Shown here one piece after another: positions 21,201-30,340 of a stretch of DNA of 64,000 nucleotides. The stretch's first letter is position 1; every line of letters begins with the position of its first letter. A program made the position numbers and the translations under genes. The stretch covers positions 2,548,651 through 2,612,650 of the forward strand of contig NW_006921538.1 of assembly GCF_000340215.1 (NCBI RefSeq), read 5' to 3'. The notes below the pieces were generated by a model that had not been told where the DNA came from, did no database searches, and was given only the letters and a program-made list of their open reading frames with translations. The DNA comes from Pseudocercospora fijiensis CIRAD86 (lineage: Eukaryota > Ascomycota > Dothideomycetes > Mycosphaerellales > Mycosphaerellaceae).

Positions 21201-23171
21201 CACTTCTGTCTGCTCCTCCTCGCGGCGTCTCCTAAAGGGCTCAAGGTCTGTAAGCTGCCTTGCGACCTTGAGGCCGTCGCTATGGGTCGGCTCATCGGCG
21301 AATCGCAAGAGTCTTGTCAGCCTTCTAGAGTGGTGTGACTCCGATTTCAGATCGTGAATTTCGGTACGTAGTGAAAACGCTTCGCCTTCAACAACCTTGG
21401 CGGCGGCTTGAGCCTGGTTGGCTCTGGAATCGAGAAAGTCCAGTATACCTTGCCTGATATCGCCGTATCGCCCGGGCATCTGGTGGAACAACCCCAACTC
21501 CTTGGCGGTCTTGAATCTTTGCAATGACTCACGCCACTGAGCACTCTCCCTTTGCAGAGCAGTCCGAGTATCAGAAATCAAGACGCCGAGAAGCTGGTAG
21601 CCGGTATCATTCATGTCTCGGTACAAGTCCTGGTATTCGCGATAGTTGGAGCGATCGGTCATTGCCCGCATTCGTCTGCCGTCTACGACTTTCTGGAGCT
21701 CTTCCTTCAGCTTGACAGCGTCATCCGCCCGACGTCTATGATCAGCTGAGTCGTTTTCGAGGCGTAAGCGATCGAGCCTGCGTCCCTCCTGCTCAGCCTC
21801 GAGATTTCGCAATAGCCTCTTATTGTTGGCCCGCAACTCCACCACTTGAGCTCCAATACTCGCTTGTTCTCGTAATTGCAATTCACGATTCTTCTTGATA
21901 TTTTCAAGCAGCTCAGCATGTATAGTTACTTGTTCTCGTAATTGCAATTCATGATTCCTCTTCATATTTGTGACCAGCTCAGCATGTATAGTTGCTTGTT
22001 TTCGTAATTCCAATTCATGATTCTTCTTGGTATTTTTAAGCAGCTCAGCATGTACAGCGTTGGCCTCATCTTCTCCTTCTTTTCGCACAGCCTCTAGGAC
22101 AGGTTGATTCTGAGCCAGACCTGCAGATGAGATGGCGCGCAAACGCTCCAGCTCGGACTTGTACCGTTTCTGCTGTTCAGAAAGAGCCTTCGCGGATGCG
22201 GCTTCCATCGCAGCTGATAGCCGGTTGTGCGTAGCCTGCTCTTGCTCGAGTTGCCGTTTGTGCGTAGCCTGTTCTTGCTCGAGTTGCCGGTTGTGCGTAG
22301 CCTGCTTTTGCTCGAGTTTCCGCTCGAGCTCTGCCATTTTCCTTGCGCTGTTCTGAACAAGAGCGGCGACCTCTTGCTCCGTTTTTCGGTTCCGCTCGGC
22401 CACTTGTCGAGCATGATCATTTGTCATCCCCTCAATGGTGATGCGCAAACGCTCAACCTCTTGCTCCCTTTTTCGGTTCCGCTCGGCCACTTGTCGAGCA
22501 TGATCATCTGTAATCCGCTCAATGGTGGTGCGCAAATGCTCAGCCTCTTTCTGAAGCTTGTTGATATTCTCGGTCTTTTCAGTAGCGTCCAGCTTCAACT
22601 GCCGAAGTTCGCGCTCTCTTTTCTCTAAAGTGCCCTCCAATTGTTTAATCTTAGCTCGCATAGAGGAGACTTCACGGGTCGACGAGGCAGTGAAGTCGCC
22701 CTTGTATGGCGTATCCATGGACAACATCGACGAAGCCTGAGGCGTGGGCGTGGGCGTGTGCGTGCTCTTGGCGGCAATTTCTCTTCGGGCAAATCGCTTC
22801 GTCACAGGCGTTGGGGCAAATGTGATGCCATTGCCATTTGCGTGCGACCACGTTCGATCGTTGCCGCTAGCATGTGAAGGCGTGACTCGCTTGGCATGTT
22901 GGAAGACGATGCCCCGTGATCGATCCCATCGATGATCAATTGGGCGACTCGATGGCATTCGCTGGGCGGCGGCGGCGGCGATCGGAATGGTCGCAGTGGT
23001 CGTGGCTGTGGCGCCGGCGTTCTCGAGTGCTGTCGCCATGTCGACGCAGCTGCGTTGAAGTCGAAGGGCCGCATCGGAAAAGATGGGCGGCTGTGGTGGC
23101 ATTCCTCTCTTCAGATCCTCCTTGACATCGCCTCCCACCCATATCAAAATGGTATGGCGTCCAGGCAGCAC
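18282..23171 (-). CDS. Giant coiled-coil protein with C-terminal DEDDy 3'-5' exonuclease domain
   Basis: One uninterrupted frame encodes 1,629 residues. Residues ~1-170 are low-complexity. Residues ~170-860 are almost entirely charged coiled coil, including near-repeats built on RQLEQEQATHK and NHELQLREQ. Residues ~860-1100 are Ser/Pro-rich linker with basic patches (RRKRTRL). A WRN/DnaQ-like exonuclease domain spans ~1205-1400: FDLEWE (1237-1242, motif I), VNVGGDATRIRKYF (motif II region), and TTYAAADAYAGF (motif III, DEDDy Tyr and Asp). A C-terminal helix-turn-helix (STLRAYHLWHNQNLSVQEVAKS) resembles domains following RecQ/WRN-type proteins. Fungal homologues of the exonuclease part are usually much shorter in my memory, and an ATG at 19862 (residue 1104) would start one. 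Whether this is one fused gene or two in the same frame needs transcript evidence. Confidence 0.82.
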   Translation of the reverse strand: MLPGRHTILIWVGGDVKEDLKRGMPPQPPIFSDAALRLQRSCVDMATALENAGATATTTATIPIAAAAAQRMPSSRPIDHRWDRSRGIVFQHAKRVTPSHASGNDRTWSHANGNGITFAPTPVTKRFARREIAAKSTHTPTPTPQASSMLSMDTPYKGDFTASSTREVSSMRAKIKQLEGTLEKRERELRQLKLDATEKTENINKLQKEAEHLRTTIERITDDHARQVAERNRKREQEVERLRITIEGMTNDHARQVAERNRKTEQEVAALVQNSARKMAELERKLEQKQATHNRQLEQEQATHKRQLEQEQATHNRLSAAMEAASAKALSEQQKRYKSELERLRAISSAGLAQNQPVLEAVRKEGEDEANAVHAELLKNTKKNHELELRKQATIHAELVTNMKRNHELQLREQVTIHAELLENIKKNRELQLREQASIGAQVVELRANNKRLLRNLEAEQEGRRLDRLRLENDSADHRRRADDAVKLKEELQKVVDGRRMRAMTDRSNYREYQDLYRDMNDTGYQLLGVLISDTRTALQRESAQWRESLQRFKTAKELGLFHQMPGRYGDIRQGILDFLDSRANQAQAAAKVVEGEAFSLRTEIHDLKSESHHSRRLTRLLRFADEPTHSDGLKVARQLTDLEPFRRRREEEQTEVKRLEERLQGTLLDAQRTEVEAELGLARERLRLIDMNFAYFDQLRYSESFKVNLNLSPTQKRIETHIDELRKRLHEVTNQHTKAVEDAKDQRAKRSLRETERKLNTQFEIHVRLIRQRSMYEEELGVTDLEEAERKFDSEQTARLRESRAREQRLLEAIVGKRAKIAMTKRERAWSAPAASPVATRSTKSDRSANLANKSSSAASRKLPKTLQLKTLSRAGIVNLRRSLAGRRPEALLLDYHKQIPLLNRARGLRISEPESVRLIDENITAVKRKIAVLESSGVHVDPTQLASLSSAQIKEGKSEVGSPVQHGEMQSEGADVEDPSSTQGGAVDVPATRLNGNDASPTGSNTSDPQASGVSTASGNAETGLDIKINKTAPIPRRKRTRLVPQQSKPSQLSISDLKSSLGTGGGSGGYLKLRPTVSQPAPYRPWPYHTHSRRFSTAIQMWHRDLRWSTLSQALQAPNIEAVFPTAFDPRHSPSTLNLTSESARPSSSATEDAAEKAEDIDTNLEAPTVLDYQIPPKDYRDAVMASPSSAAAFWSHTLYKSSEGSKVQVYYCKTMETAERQLQLFLNEPVLGFDLEWEQYAGSDKDSIKKNISLVQIAAEDKIALIQVALFKGDTIEELMPPSLRTILQDENVAKAGVNVGGDATRIRKYFDINMRGVFELSHMYRIVRTPSQVSFKLVSLAEQVQNVLLLPLLKSDVRVSAWSRSLNHQQTTYAAADAYAGFRLYNKLDNERKAMTPTPPRPAYFETGKPLILGNGQAVQRSKVRSRVAAKKTASGEAADDGEDDDVFFDALEELPDTYELGSLEAESASTEAVNAASEEASEAINTVIHPKLPPLEPTTTTSAAKPTLRPASSRPKPQALSNPQTTLADNWISSLVTKPSKLGHSTLRAYHLWHNQNLSVQEVAKSCREPPLASTTVASYIMQAIKEENLPYQSERLKDVLQCLPRTVWGAYWKWVKECGLGS

Positions 23172-23378
23172 CTCCTCCTGAACTCCTCATGCATCAAGCG
23201 CCAAGATTGTCTCGTAGAAGATGGTCGACGTCGTACAGTACAGCGTATTTCCAGGCGTCAACTTTAAGCTTTCGCGTGCCGGCAGCCGAGGGGCGAAAAC
23301 GAAAGCGAAAGCGAAAGCACATGACTTCAATTTCCGACTGGCAAGCACCAACGATGCGATAGCACACCACAACCCGAA
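23172..23378. promoter_or_regulatory. Divergent promoter region, exonuclease gene and LSM5
   Basis: Only 207 bp separate the two divergent starts, so the promoters must share this space. It contains a GAAAGC hexamer repeated three times near 23,300. No TATA box is evident. Confidence 0.45.
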
Positions 23379-23836
23379 ATGTCGACTCAGCTCCTCCCTC
23401 TCGAACTCATCGACCGCTGTGTCGGCTCGCCGATATGGGTCATCATGAAGGGCGACAAAGGTGCGTGCGGAAGCTGGTTGGCACCATGGCTTTGACTGAT
23501 CATGAATGCAGAGTTCAGTGGCACCCTTCAAGGCTTCGACGACTTCGTCAGTATGTGTGCTCTCTAGCCGCGCTCAGGAAGCTTTGACTGACCAGTCCAG
23601 ATATGGTATTGGAAGATGTGACTGAATAGTATGCAATCATACATCCATGCCGCTACACTGTAATGCTCACTGACTTGGCAATCATAGCGACTACACCGGC
23701 GCTCACACGAAACTGAACAAGATTCTGCTGAATGGCAATAACATTTGCATGGTATGTGACCTGTCACTCTGTGCCCACACTATACACACTGACTGTGTAA
23801 TAGCTTATTCCTGGAGGCATGCCCGATCAAAATTGA
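23379..23836 (+). CDS. LSM5: U6 snRNA-associated Sm-like protein LSm5
   Basis: LSm5 is part of the LSm2-8 ring on U6 snRNA in splicing and the LSm1-7 ring in mRNA decay. The gene has five exons (23379-23460, 23512-23550, 23601-23628, 23688-23751, 23804-23836) and four introns of 50-59 bp, all GT..AG, giving 81 residues. It begins [20 protein letters not shown]. Sm motif 1 is visible as [20 protein letters not shown], split by introns 2 and 3, and Sm motif 2 as [17 protein letters not shown]. No single exon exceeds 30 codons, so the gene is easily missed. Length and sequence match fungal LSm5. Confidence 0.95.
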
Positions 23837-24784
23837 GTCCAGCTCCGAGCACGACATAACCACTAATGACGAGCCTCTGGGCAATCGAGAAACATCAATC
23901 CTCTGCCATGCTGCACGAAATGATCACTGTGGTCGTAGACGCCAAGCGCAACCCGCCGATGTTGGTGCATCTTATGCCGCACCAGGTCCACGGAAGCAGA
24001 TGAACATCGCTGGAACAGCGTGCTACGAGTGCAGTCGACAATCTGCCAGACTTCGCACCCAACACCAATGCTAGACCAGAACTCCTTCGCCCTCAAATGC
24101 GGCAGTATCGCTGCGCTTTTCTCTCTTCCTGAAGTCCTTCCCTGCTCATGCAATCTAGTGATCTCGCGGCTACATCAAGGACTGCCGCTGCACATATAAT
24201 GTTTCCGTCCAGTTCGACGCAAGCAGAGCGATGAACATTTCCATTCGTTCGTCATTCAAGGGCGACAGTAGGTTCCAAATTCTTCGTGCTTCTATCAGAA
24301 CGCATTGCGCCATGCGAGCTTTCATACTTGAAAACCACGAACGAGCAGTCACGACCCTGGCGACGCAGACACGCTCACGCTTTCCATGCATCACCTGACT
24401 CGTCCTCCTGGCAATCATGTAACATGTATCATTCCACCAATCATGATCAATCGGACAGACTCAAAAAGTGGAGTTCGCATTCGCATTCAAGGCGCCGACT
24501 TCCGACCTCCAGCGGGTGAACTCCTGACGCAGGTACCGCACGCGCGGACAGCGATTGCGATGCCTGAGCATTCTTGGTCCGATCCTTTGACCGTGCGGCC
24601 GAGTGATGTACATCTGCTGTGCCACAAAGGAATGGGATAAGTATATAGTTAAGGTCGTCTCCTTCAGCTCTTGAGTTTTCGAAACATAACTTTACCACAG
24701 CAGAACAACAGAAGCAGCAACGAAACACCAAGAGCAAACTCACATACATTCAAAGGAAGACTCCCGACAAGCAAAATATCAAAG
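23837..24784. other. Intergenic stretch with possible TATA box
   Basis: Nearly 1 kb lies between LSM5 and the NmrA-like gene. Small frames on both strands have no domain content. TATATAG at 24,642-24,648 could be the TATA box of the downstream gene, about 140 bp above its ATG, implying a longer leader. No RNA gene is seen. Confidence 0.45.
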
Positions 24785-25588
24785 ATGCCCTCTCAACAAC
24801 CGCAAACCAAAACCATCGCCTTCTTCGGCGCAACAGGCGGTTGCGCAGGTCACTGCCTCTACCTCTCTCTCAACGCTGGTTACACATGTCGAGCCCTAGC
24901 CCGAACACCCAGCAAACTAACCAACTCTCTTAAATCCATGGGAATCTCCTCCGAAACTCTAGACAAACACCTCACCATAATTCCCGGAAATGCCAAAAAC
25001 ATCGAAGACGTCCAGAAAGCACTATCCACAGATTCCGGAGAAATCGTAGACGTAATCATCTCCGGCGTAGGCGGAGCACCACACCTCCAATGGAGCCTCT
25101 GGAAACCCGTCGTCCTAGACGATCCCAAAACTTGTCAAGACGCCGGACGCACTGTCCTTCAAGCCTGCCACCAACTCACAACAACCACCAACACCAAGAA
25201 ACCCTTATACGTCAACATCTCCACAACAGGCATATCCCGCCATTCCAGCCATCCAGAAGACGTACCCTGGGGTTACCGATGGTTTTACCACTATGTCCTC
25301 CAAGATCCTCATGAAGATAAACGTGTTTTGGAACAAATCTTACGAGACGAGATGGAGAAGAAGGATGAGAGCGAGAGGGGAATTGCTGGGTATGTGAATG
25401 TTAAACCTACGCTGCTGTTTGATGGGGAGAGTCGTGGGATAAACAAGATTCGGGAGGGGAGAGATGATAGGCCGGTTCTTGGGTATGTGATGAATAGGAA
25501 GGATGTCGGGGTTTGGATGTTCGAGCGGACTATTAGGGAGGATTTGAGGGGGGAGTTCGTGGGGAGGAGTGTTACTTTGGCTTATTGA
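24785..25588 (+). CDS. NAD(P)-binding Rossmann-fold protein (NmrA/atypical SDR-like)
   Basis: The ATG at 24785 (context AAAGATGCC) gives 267 residues; the frame is open further up but that part has the composition of a leader. The dinucleotide-binding motif is FFGATGGCAGH near residue 12, followed by an Arg-containing segment (CRALARTPSKL) at the end of strand 2, typical of NADP-binding NmrA-like proteins. VDVIISGVGGAP and YVNISTTGISR resemble the later strands. A canonical SDR Tyr-xxx-Lys pair is not obvious, so it may be a sensor or an atypical reductase. The first two-thirds are A/C-rich and the last third G/T-rich. Confidence 0.8.
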   Translation: MPSQQPQTKTIAFFGATGGCAGHCLYLSLNAGYTCRALARTPSKLTNSLKSMGISSETLDKHLTIIPGNAKNIEDVQKALSTDSGEIVDVIISGVGGAPHLQWSLWKPVVLDDPKTCQDAGRTVLQACHQLTTTTNTKKPLYVNISTTGISRHSSHPEDVPWGYRWFYHYVLQDPHEDKRVLEQILRDEMEKKDESERGIAGYVNVKPTLLFDGESRGINKIREGRDDRPVLGYVMNRKDVGVWMFERTIREDLRGEFVGRSVTLAY

Positions 25589-25865
25589 GGGTAAGATATT
25601 GTGTGGGTGTGGGTTCGATGCGTTAGGGCGTTATTCAGATATGTGGATTTCAAATTACAATTGATGAGACTCTGTGTGACAGTGATCTTACGCGATCACT
25701 TCCGAGTGTCCGAAGCCTGTAAGGCCTCACAGCCAAGTGGGTGTCGAATGGCTGTCACAAACGTTCGAAGACCACAGGCTCTCTTACGATTTTCGATCTG
25801 TTCTGTGATAGTAATGCTTTGAGTATTTCTAGCCCAGCTTCGCCAATGTACTCAGCTCCTCATAT

Positions 25866-26433
25866 TTAAAAGCGTTCTCCCTTATGAACATTTCCACCAA
25901 CCTTGACGTCAGCCATACAATTTTCACGAACCTGGTCTGACATCTTGGACATTTGGCGGCTCAAATTCTGGGACGCTGGCTCATCTGTCCACCCATCATC
26001 CACTTTTCCCTTCGCAAGCCTCTGCCAGGCCCCAAAGTCAGTTTCAAGTGGCCGCCAGTTATTCTTGACGCTTTGCATTGGCCCAGCAATTACCACGCCG
26101 ATGAGATGATTTAAAGCATAAAGAAGCAGAGCAATTCGAACAGAGTCGGTTCTTTTATCGTTGTCTACTTTGTCAAGTGGCCCGACGAGGCCTCGAGTCG
26201 ACAGGCCATATCAACTCCTCGTTCTTTAACAATACCAGTTTCCAACTTTCCGGAGGAACGGTTATGGTATGGATATATGAACCAACGAGCCGCTAAAAGA
26301 CTCCTTCCCTGAGGTCGTCATATGTAGACCGGTGGCGGTGAGATGGTTTTTCCATCTGTAGATCGTTTTCACGCGATGCTGGTCTGCTGCTTTTCTGTCG
26401 CATTGGTGACGCGTGTACTCGGTCGACTGCCAT
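25866..26433 (-). pseudogene. Probable broken gene of unknown function
   Basis: From the ATG at 26433 a coding-like frame runs 46 codons to an in-frame TAG (26293-26295) and continues with good composition (RLVGSYIHTITVPPESWKLV, then NEELIWPVDS). Near 26,190 the coding character moves to another frame: DNDKRTDSVRIALLLYALNH, a hydrophobic helix, then a charged region down to the stop at 25866. The TAG could be the AG of a splice acceptor (CTTTTAG), but no in-phase donor is convincing, and the second change looks like a +1 frameshift. I recognise no family. The antisense frame is Ser-rich and looks like a shadow. Confidence 0.35.
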
Positions 26434-26779
26434 GCCGGACGTGAGCCTACATGATCGAGGCGCTCTTAGCACCGACTGAAGCTGATCCTTAAACAGCCTT
26501 ATCGTGAGCTAGGCTCGGCATTGGCATTGTCGGCGCTGTTAAGGACCCCGGTCTATCGTGTCTAGACCATGGAGGCAGCATATGTTGACAGCTGTTTCTT
26601 CACTTGTTTCATGTTTTGTTTGTCGGTGTTCATGTGAAAGTGGTTTGGCTACCCCCCTGTTCAAGCTCCAGCTTCGACCATCTGACGTCGACCTCCACTG
26701 CCACCTCTTCTCTTCCCAAGAGCACTACCACTCTGCCTCACGACCAATTGCCTGCGCATTCCCCTCAAAGGTCACCAAC
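26434..26779. promoter_or_regulatory. Promoter region of SHR3
   Basis: These 346 bp lie upstream of the SHR3 start and begin at the putative broken gene. A 98-codon plus frame here runs into the SHR3 first exon and is probably leader. A TGACGTC sequence (CRE/ATF-like palindrome) is present at 26,682-26,688; binding is only a suggestion. Confidence 0.4.
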
Positions 26780-27497
26780 ATGCCAGCGAAGGGCCAGGGA
26801 CCGTTCGCGACGTTCCTCATCGTAGGACGTATGTTCTACACCCACGCCGTTTAAAATCCTTATCGCACGCTAACATCTGGTTTCAGCAACATGCTTCTTC
26901 CTGGGCATGCTTCTCGCGCAGTTCCCCTACGACTACAATGTCCTCTGGACGACGCCTCCCGTTCTCGAAGCCGGCGTCAATCCACGCGATGTCTACTTTG
27001 CGCTCCAAGAAACCCACCTGAAATTCATCCACGCCAGCCCACCTCTCATCTCAAGAATCCTCCACATCGTTATCGGAGTCGGAATTCTCGGGTTCATGCT
27101 CAAGCTTTTCAAGCCTTCTGAAGCGAATATGCTGTTTGACGGCGCGAGCTTGGTTCTCTACATGGTTGGCATCACCGTCTATATCGCGAATATTGTCAAA
27201 GGCCTAAGGACCGTTACGATGGGAGCCTATGGTACGAAAGAACTGGGCAAGGATGATACACTTGTTGATAAGGCTTTGGAAGGAACTGATGGGCAGTATA
27301 TTGGGCGCGAAGATACCCTTAGGGTGCTGTCTGCGAGCAATACCATTCTGGCGCTTGTGCTGGTTGGTGTATTGATTCTGCAGGCAGGACAGTGGTATGC
27401 GGAAAGGAAAGAGGCAGAGGAAATCGAGGCTATCAACAAGCGAGATGAGGAGAAGAAGGGCAAGGCCGGTGGTAAGGAGGGCAAGAAAAAGCAGTAA
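26780..27497 (+). CDS. SHR3: ER packaging chaperone Shr3 for amino acid permeases
   Basis: Shr3 is a four-helix ER membrane protein that keeps amino acid permeases folded and helps load them into COPII vesicles. Two exons (26780-26828, 26887-27497) joined over a 58-bp GTATGT..TTTCAG intron give 219 residues, the usual length. The junction reads FLIVGPTCFFLGMLLAQFPYD. Hydrophobic segments begin near residues 8, 65, 95 and 145. The conserved-type lumenal part around WTTPPVLEAGVNPRDVYFAL lies between helices 1 and 2. The tail is highly charged and Lys-rich, ending KEGKKKQ, compatible with ER retrieval. Confidence 0.9.
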
Positions 27498-27949
27498 ATG
27501 CACTGAGAGGATGCACTGGGCACTGCGCGCCTCTCCTGCATACCTCGCCTATACGCCTTACACCTATACGAAAGCAACATTGGAAATCCATCAAGAACGT
27601 CACGTGAAACTTCCACCTTGATGTGGGTTTGACCAAACGCCAGGACTATACACTGAACCTACCGCCACTATACATACAAACCGCTCATCCTCGGGGATTC
27701 TGAAAAGCACCGCAAGACATCGGCATGACAAGCTTGTCTTGGTTAGAAGGTAGTGCCAGCGCGAAGTATGGCGGCAAAGAATGTCTCCTAGATCTTCTAT
27801 CCGTCACCAAATCCAGCATACAACCCTGAACAACACCCCAGGAGATATCAACTCGGTCAGCTTTGACCTCGGTACCATGCCAGATGCCATGACCTCTGAT
27901 CTCAGCCAGCTTCATATCCATGGTTCATTTCGAAAGCGGGTTAGATTTC
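27498..27949. other. Convergent intergenic region, no gene seen
   Basis: About 450 bp lie between the 3' ends of SHR3 and hxB. Frames here are short and without domains. No repeat or RNA gene is visible. Confidence 0.5.
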
Positions 27950-30340
27950 TCAGACTTCATCTGGCCCTCTATTCCAAGTCTTCACTGGACTGCCCGAACT
28001 GATCCTCCAAGTCCTACCCTGCACATACTCCCCACTTTTGAGAGCGGTGTGGACTCCAAACATGACTTTTCCACCGAATCTTCTCGTTTTCGCCAACGTA
28101 ACAAAAGGCTCTTGATTCTTTTCTCCGCTCTTCTGATCTACACAAACCATTTGACATCGTCTACAGCCTCCGAGAAAATCGAATTGCGTTTCGCCAGTAT
28201 CATCTCCAATCGTCATTCTAACCCAGTCATCCTCTGCCCACGGACGTTCTTGTCCGGGTGGCGATAGTGGATTCTCTGCAACAATGATGTTGGCACGAAA
28301 TGCAGCGTGGTGGGCTGCTTTTCCGCCTTTGGCTTTAATCGTTTCGTTCAGACGATTGAGGGAGGATCGCGAGATCGTGAGGATGGGCGATTCGTTGCTG
28401 AGTAGAATGGGTCTTGGAGAAGATCCTCTGTCGTTTGGTAAATGAGCTTTACTGTGCCGGACAGACGGCGACGACTGCGACGCGGCTGGAAATCTGGCAA
28501 GAGTGCACGGCACACCCAGAGCTGACGTGAAAAATTCTGTGATCGCTGACGAGGTGTACATTCGTGCTTTGATCTTGTCACCGCAAACGGATGCATCGCA
28601 TAATCTTTCACTTAAATCTGGTGTGGTGAATTGTCTCGGATCTTTCGAGAGGGGAATCGTAATATGCTCTACGCTGCCGATCAGACGTACGCGCATAACG
28701 CCAGCCTTGAAGTCGAGATGAGGTCGAAGGAGAGCCATGCGCGGATATGCCTTTTGGCTGAGCGCTGCGCCAGTGCCCTTTTTGACAATGCACCATTCGC
28801 GATCCCAGGCCAGGCCCTCCGTACGAACATCCCAAGGCTCCCCATAAGGTACTTGCCAACCAGCACACGACTTGATAGGGTAGACCGTCAAGCTCTCAAC
28901 ATAGAATCTGGGACCAAGTTTCTCGATCGGCAGTGTCTGATGGGACAATGCGGATGTTGGGGCCGGGTCAATGTTGTCCACAAAGAATTGTGTGATAAAA
29001 TCGAGAAACCTTGCCACATCACTCATCGTGCTTATGGCTCCTAAGCTTACTCTGATCACGCCCGTTGGTTTGCCATTCATGATGTCGTTCTCGCTCCCGC
29101 ATCTGAAGCCAGCCGAGAAGTTTTCTCGCATCTGCCAGGGCGAAAGATCGAGCGCATTAGCGATGCCCCCAGGATTGCAGAGACCACCGGTCCGAAGGTG
29201 AATATTCTTGATAGATGTCAGTTTCTCGACTTCAGCATTGCTGACCCATCGACCTTGACTATCCATAAGGTTGAATGCTACAATTGGACCTTGCGTTGAC
29301 CAATCGTCGTACGAAAGTCGATGGTCGGTGTAAATTTTGCATACACGCCTGCCATTCATGTGCACGAGCGATGACAGACCCTCATATAAGCGCGTAGTCA
29401 GCCGAGCTGTATGACAAGCTATGCGTTCGATGGAGCGGAACAGTTCAGCATGAGTCTTGATTGCTGCCCCGAGTGCCGCTATGCTGTGGACCGGCAGGGT
29501 GCCATCTTCGAGCTGTTCGTGAATGGAACCACACTTCATAACGTGCCATTCTTCTTTGACACAGGCAACCAGGTCTACTGTGCCACCTCCGAAATACCGC
29601 CTTCGCTCAAACAAGTGCGCGCACTTCTTCTTCACTATCAGTGCTCCTAGGTCCGGGAAGCCGAAGATCTTGGCAAAACTAAGAACTGTAAAGTCTGGCG
29701 CAGATTCGACATCGTCCAGACGGAGTGGCGCGGTGGCGGCATAAGCTGCAGCATCACAAAGCGTGAAGCAATTCTTGATTGAAGCCTTTGCAGTCCAACT
29801 CGTTGGCAATCTTCGACCGTTCATATTGGATTGCGCAGGATATGCGAAGAGAGAGCGAGACGGTCCGGCCTCGGGGGGTTCTTCTAGCCATTTCTCAACA
29901 ACGTCGTCAGACTCAAAGCACCGATGAGCCTTCGCAGCCTCTCTGACGCCAACCAGACTGGTGTGCGAGTCAGCGTGGTAGCCATACCAGAAGCCGTTCT
30001 CGTGCTCGCGAAAGGCCTCCAATACTAGCTTGATTGCTGCGGTGGTATTTGCAGTAAAAACCAGATCAAAATCATTTGGATCAGCCGAAAAGAAATTCAA
30101 CGCTTCCATGCGGATGCTTTCAATGTCTTGCGTAGATCGCTGGCTAGATGGCGATGCCGAATGAGGATTCCCGTACAGGCTACTCATCATCTCGGCATGG
30201 AATCGGTCCATGAGCTTCTTGCTGTACAAAGTGGCGCCTGCATGGTCCAGGTACAGGCTGTCCTCCAGCATCGGATATTCTGTCATCCGCATGTGCTCAA
30301 TATAGTCGTTGTATGCTTCATGATTGAAGGCGGATGACAT
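27950..30340 (-). CDS. hxB: Molybdenum cofactor sulfurase
   Basis: This enzyme uses L-cysteine to add the terminal sulfur to Moco, activating xanthine dehydrogenase and aldehyde-oxidase-type enzymes; in Aspergillus the gene is hxB. The single exon encodes 796 residues, a normal length. The N-terminal class V aminotransferase-like domain starts at YLDHAGATLYS (residue 30), with the pyridoxal-phosphate lysine expected at K224 in SFAKIFGFPDLGAL. RTGGLCNPGG places the likely persulfide cysteine at C388. A MOSC N-terminal barrel starts at VESLTVYPIKSCAGW, and the MOSC domain runs to the C-terminus with ANIIVAENPLSPPGQERPW and GGCRRCQMVCVDQKSG. All landmarks are intact. Confidence 0.95.
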   Translation of the reverse strand: MSSAFNHEAYNDYIEHMRMTEYPMLEDSLYLDHAGATLYSKKLMDRFHAEMMSSLYGNPHSASPSSQRSTQDIESIRMEALNFFSADPNDFDLVFTANTTAAIKLVLEAFREHENGFWYGYHADSHTSLVGVREAAKAHRCFESDDVVEKWLEEPPEAGPSRSLFAYPAQSNMNGRRLPTSWTAKASIKNCFTLCDAAAYAATAPLRLDDVESAPDFTVLSFAKIFGFPDLGALIVKKKCAHLFERRRYFGGGTVDLVACVKEEWHVMKCGSIHEQLEDGTLPVHSIAALGAAIKTHAELFRSIERIACHTARLTTRLYEGLSSLVHMNGRRVCKIYTDHRLSYDDWSTQGPIVAFNLMDSQGRWVSNAEVEKLTSIKNIHLRTGGLCNPGGIANALDLSPWQMRENFSAGFRCGSENDIMNGKPTGVIRVSLGAISTMSDVARFLDFITQFFVDNIDPAPTSALSHQTLPIEKLGPRFYVESLTVYPIKSCAGWQVPYGEPWDVRTEGLAWDREWCIVKKGTGAALSQKAYPRMALLRPHLDFKAGVMRVRLIGSVEHITIPLSKDPRQFTTPDLSERLCDASVCGDKIKARMYTSSAITEFFTSALGVPCTLARFPAASQSSPSVRHSKAHLPNDRGSSPRPILLSNESPILTISRSSLNRLNETIKAKGGKAAHHAAFRANIIVAENPLSPPGQERPWAEDDWVRMTIGDDTGETQFDFLGGCRRCQMVCVDQKSGEKNQEPFVTLAKTRRFGGKVMFGVHTALKSGEYVQGRTWRISSGSPVKTWNRGPDEV

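Noticed and set aside
21524..22935. Several plus-strand frames of 60-133 codons
   Set aside because: All are antisense to the coiled-coil exonuclease gene; the Leu/Ser-rich repeats mirror its KQLEQEQ coiled coil.
24671..24784. 38-residue N-terminal extension of the NmrA-like protein
   Set aside because: Its Asn/Ser/Thr-rich content fits an A/C-rich leader, and the ATG at 24785 directly precedes the first strand of the Rossmann fold.
26558..26854. 98-codon plus frame covering the SHR3 start
   Set aside because: Only the part from the ATG at 26780 is needed, and it splices in phase into the Shr3 second exon; the upstream part is leader.
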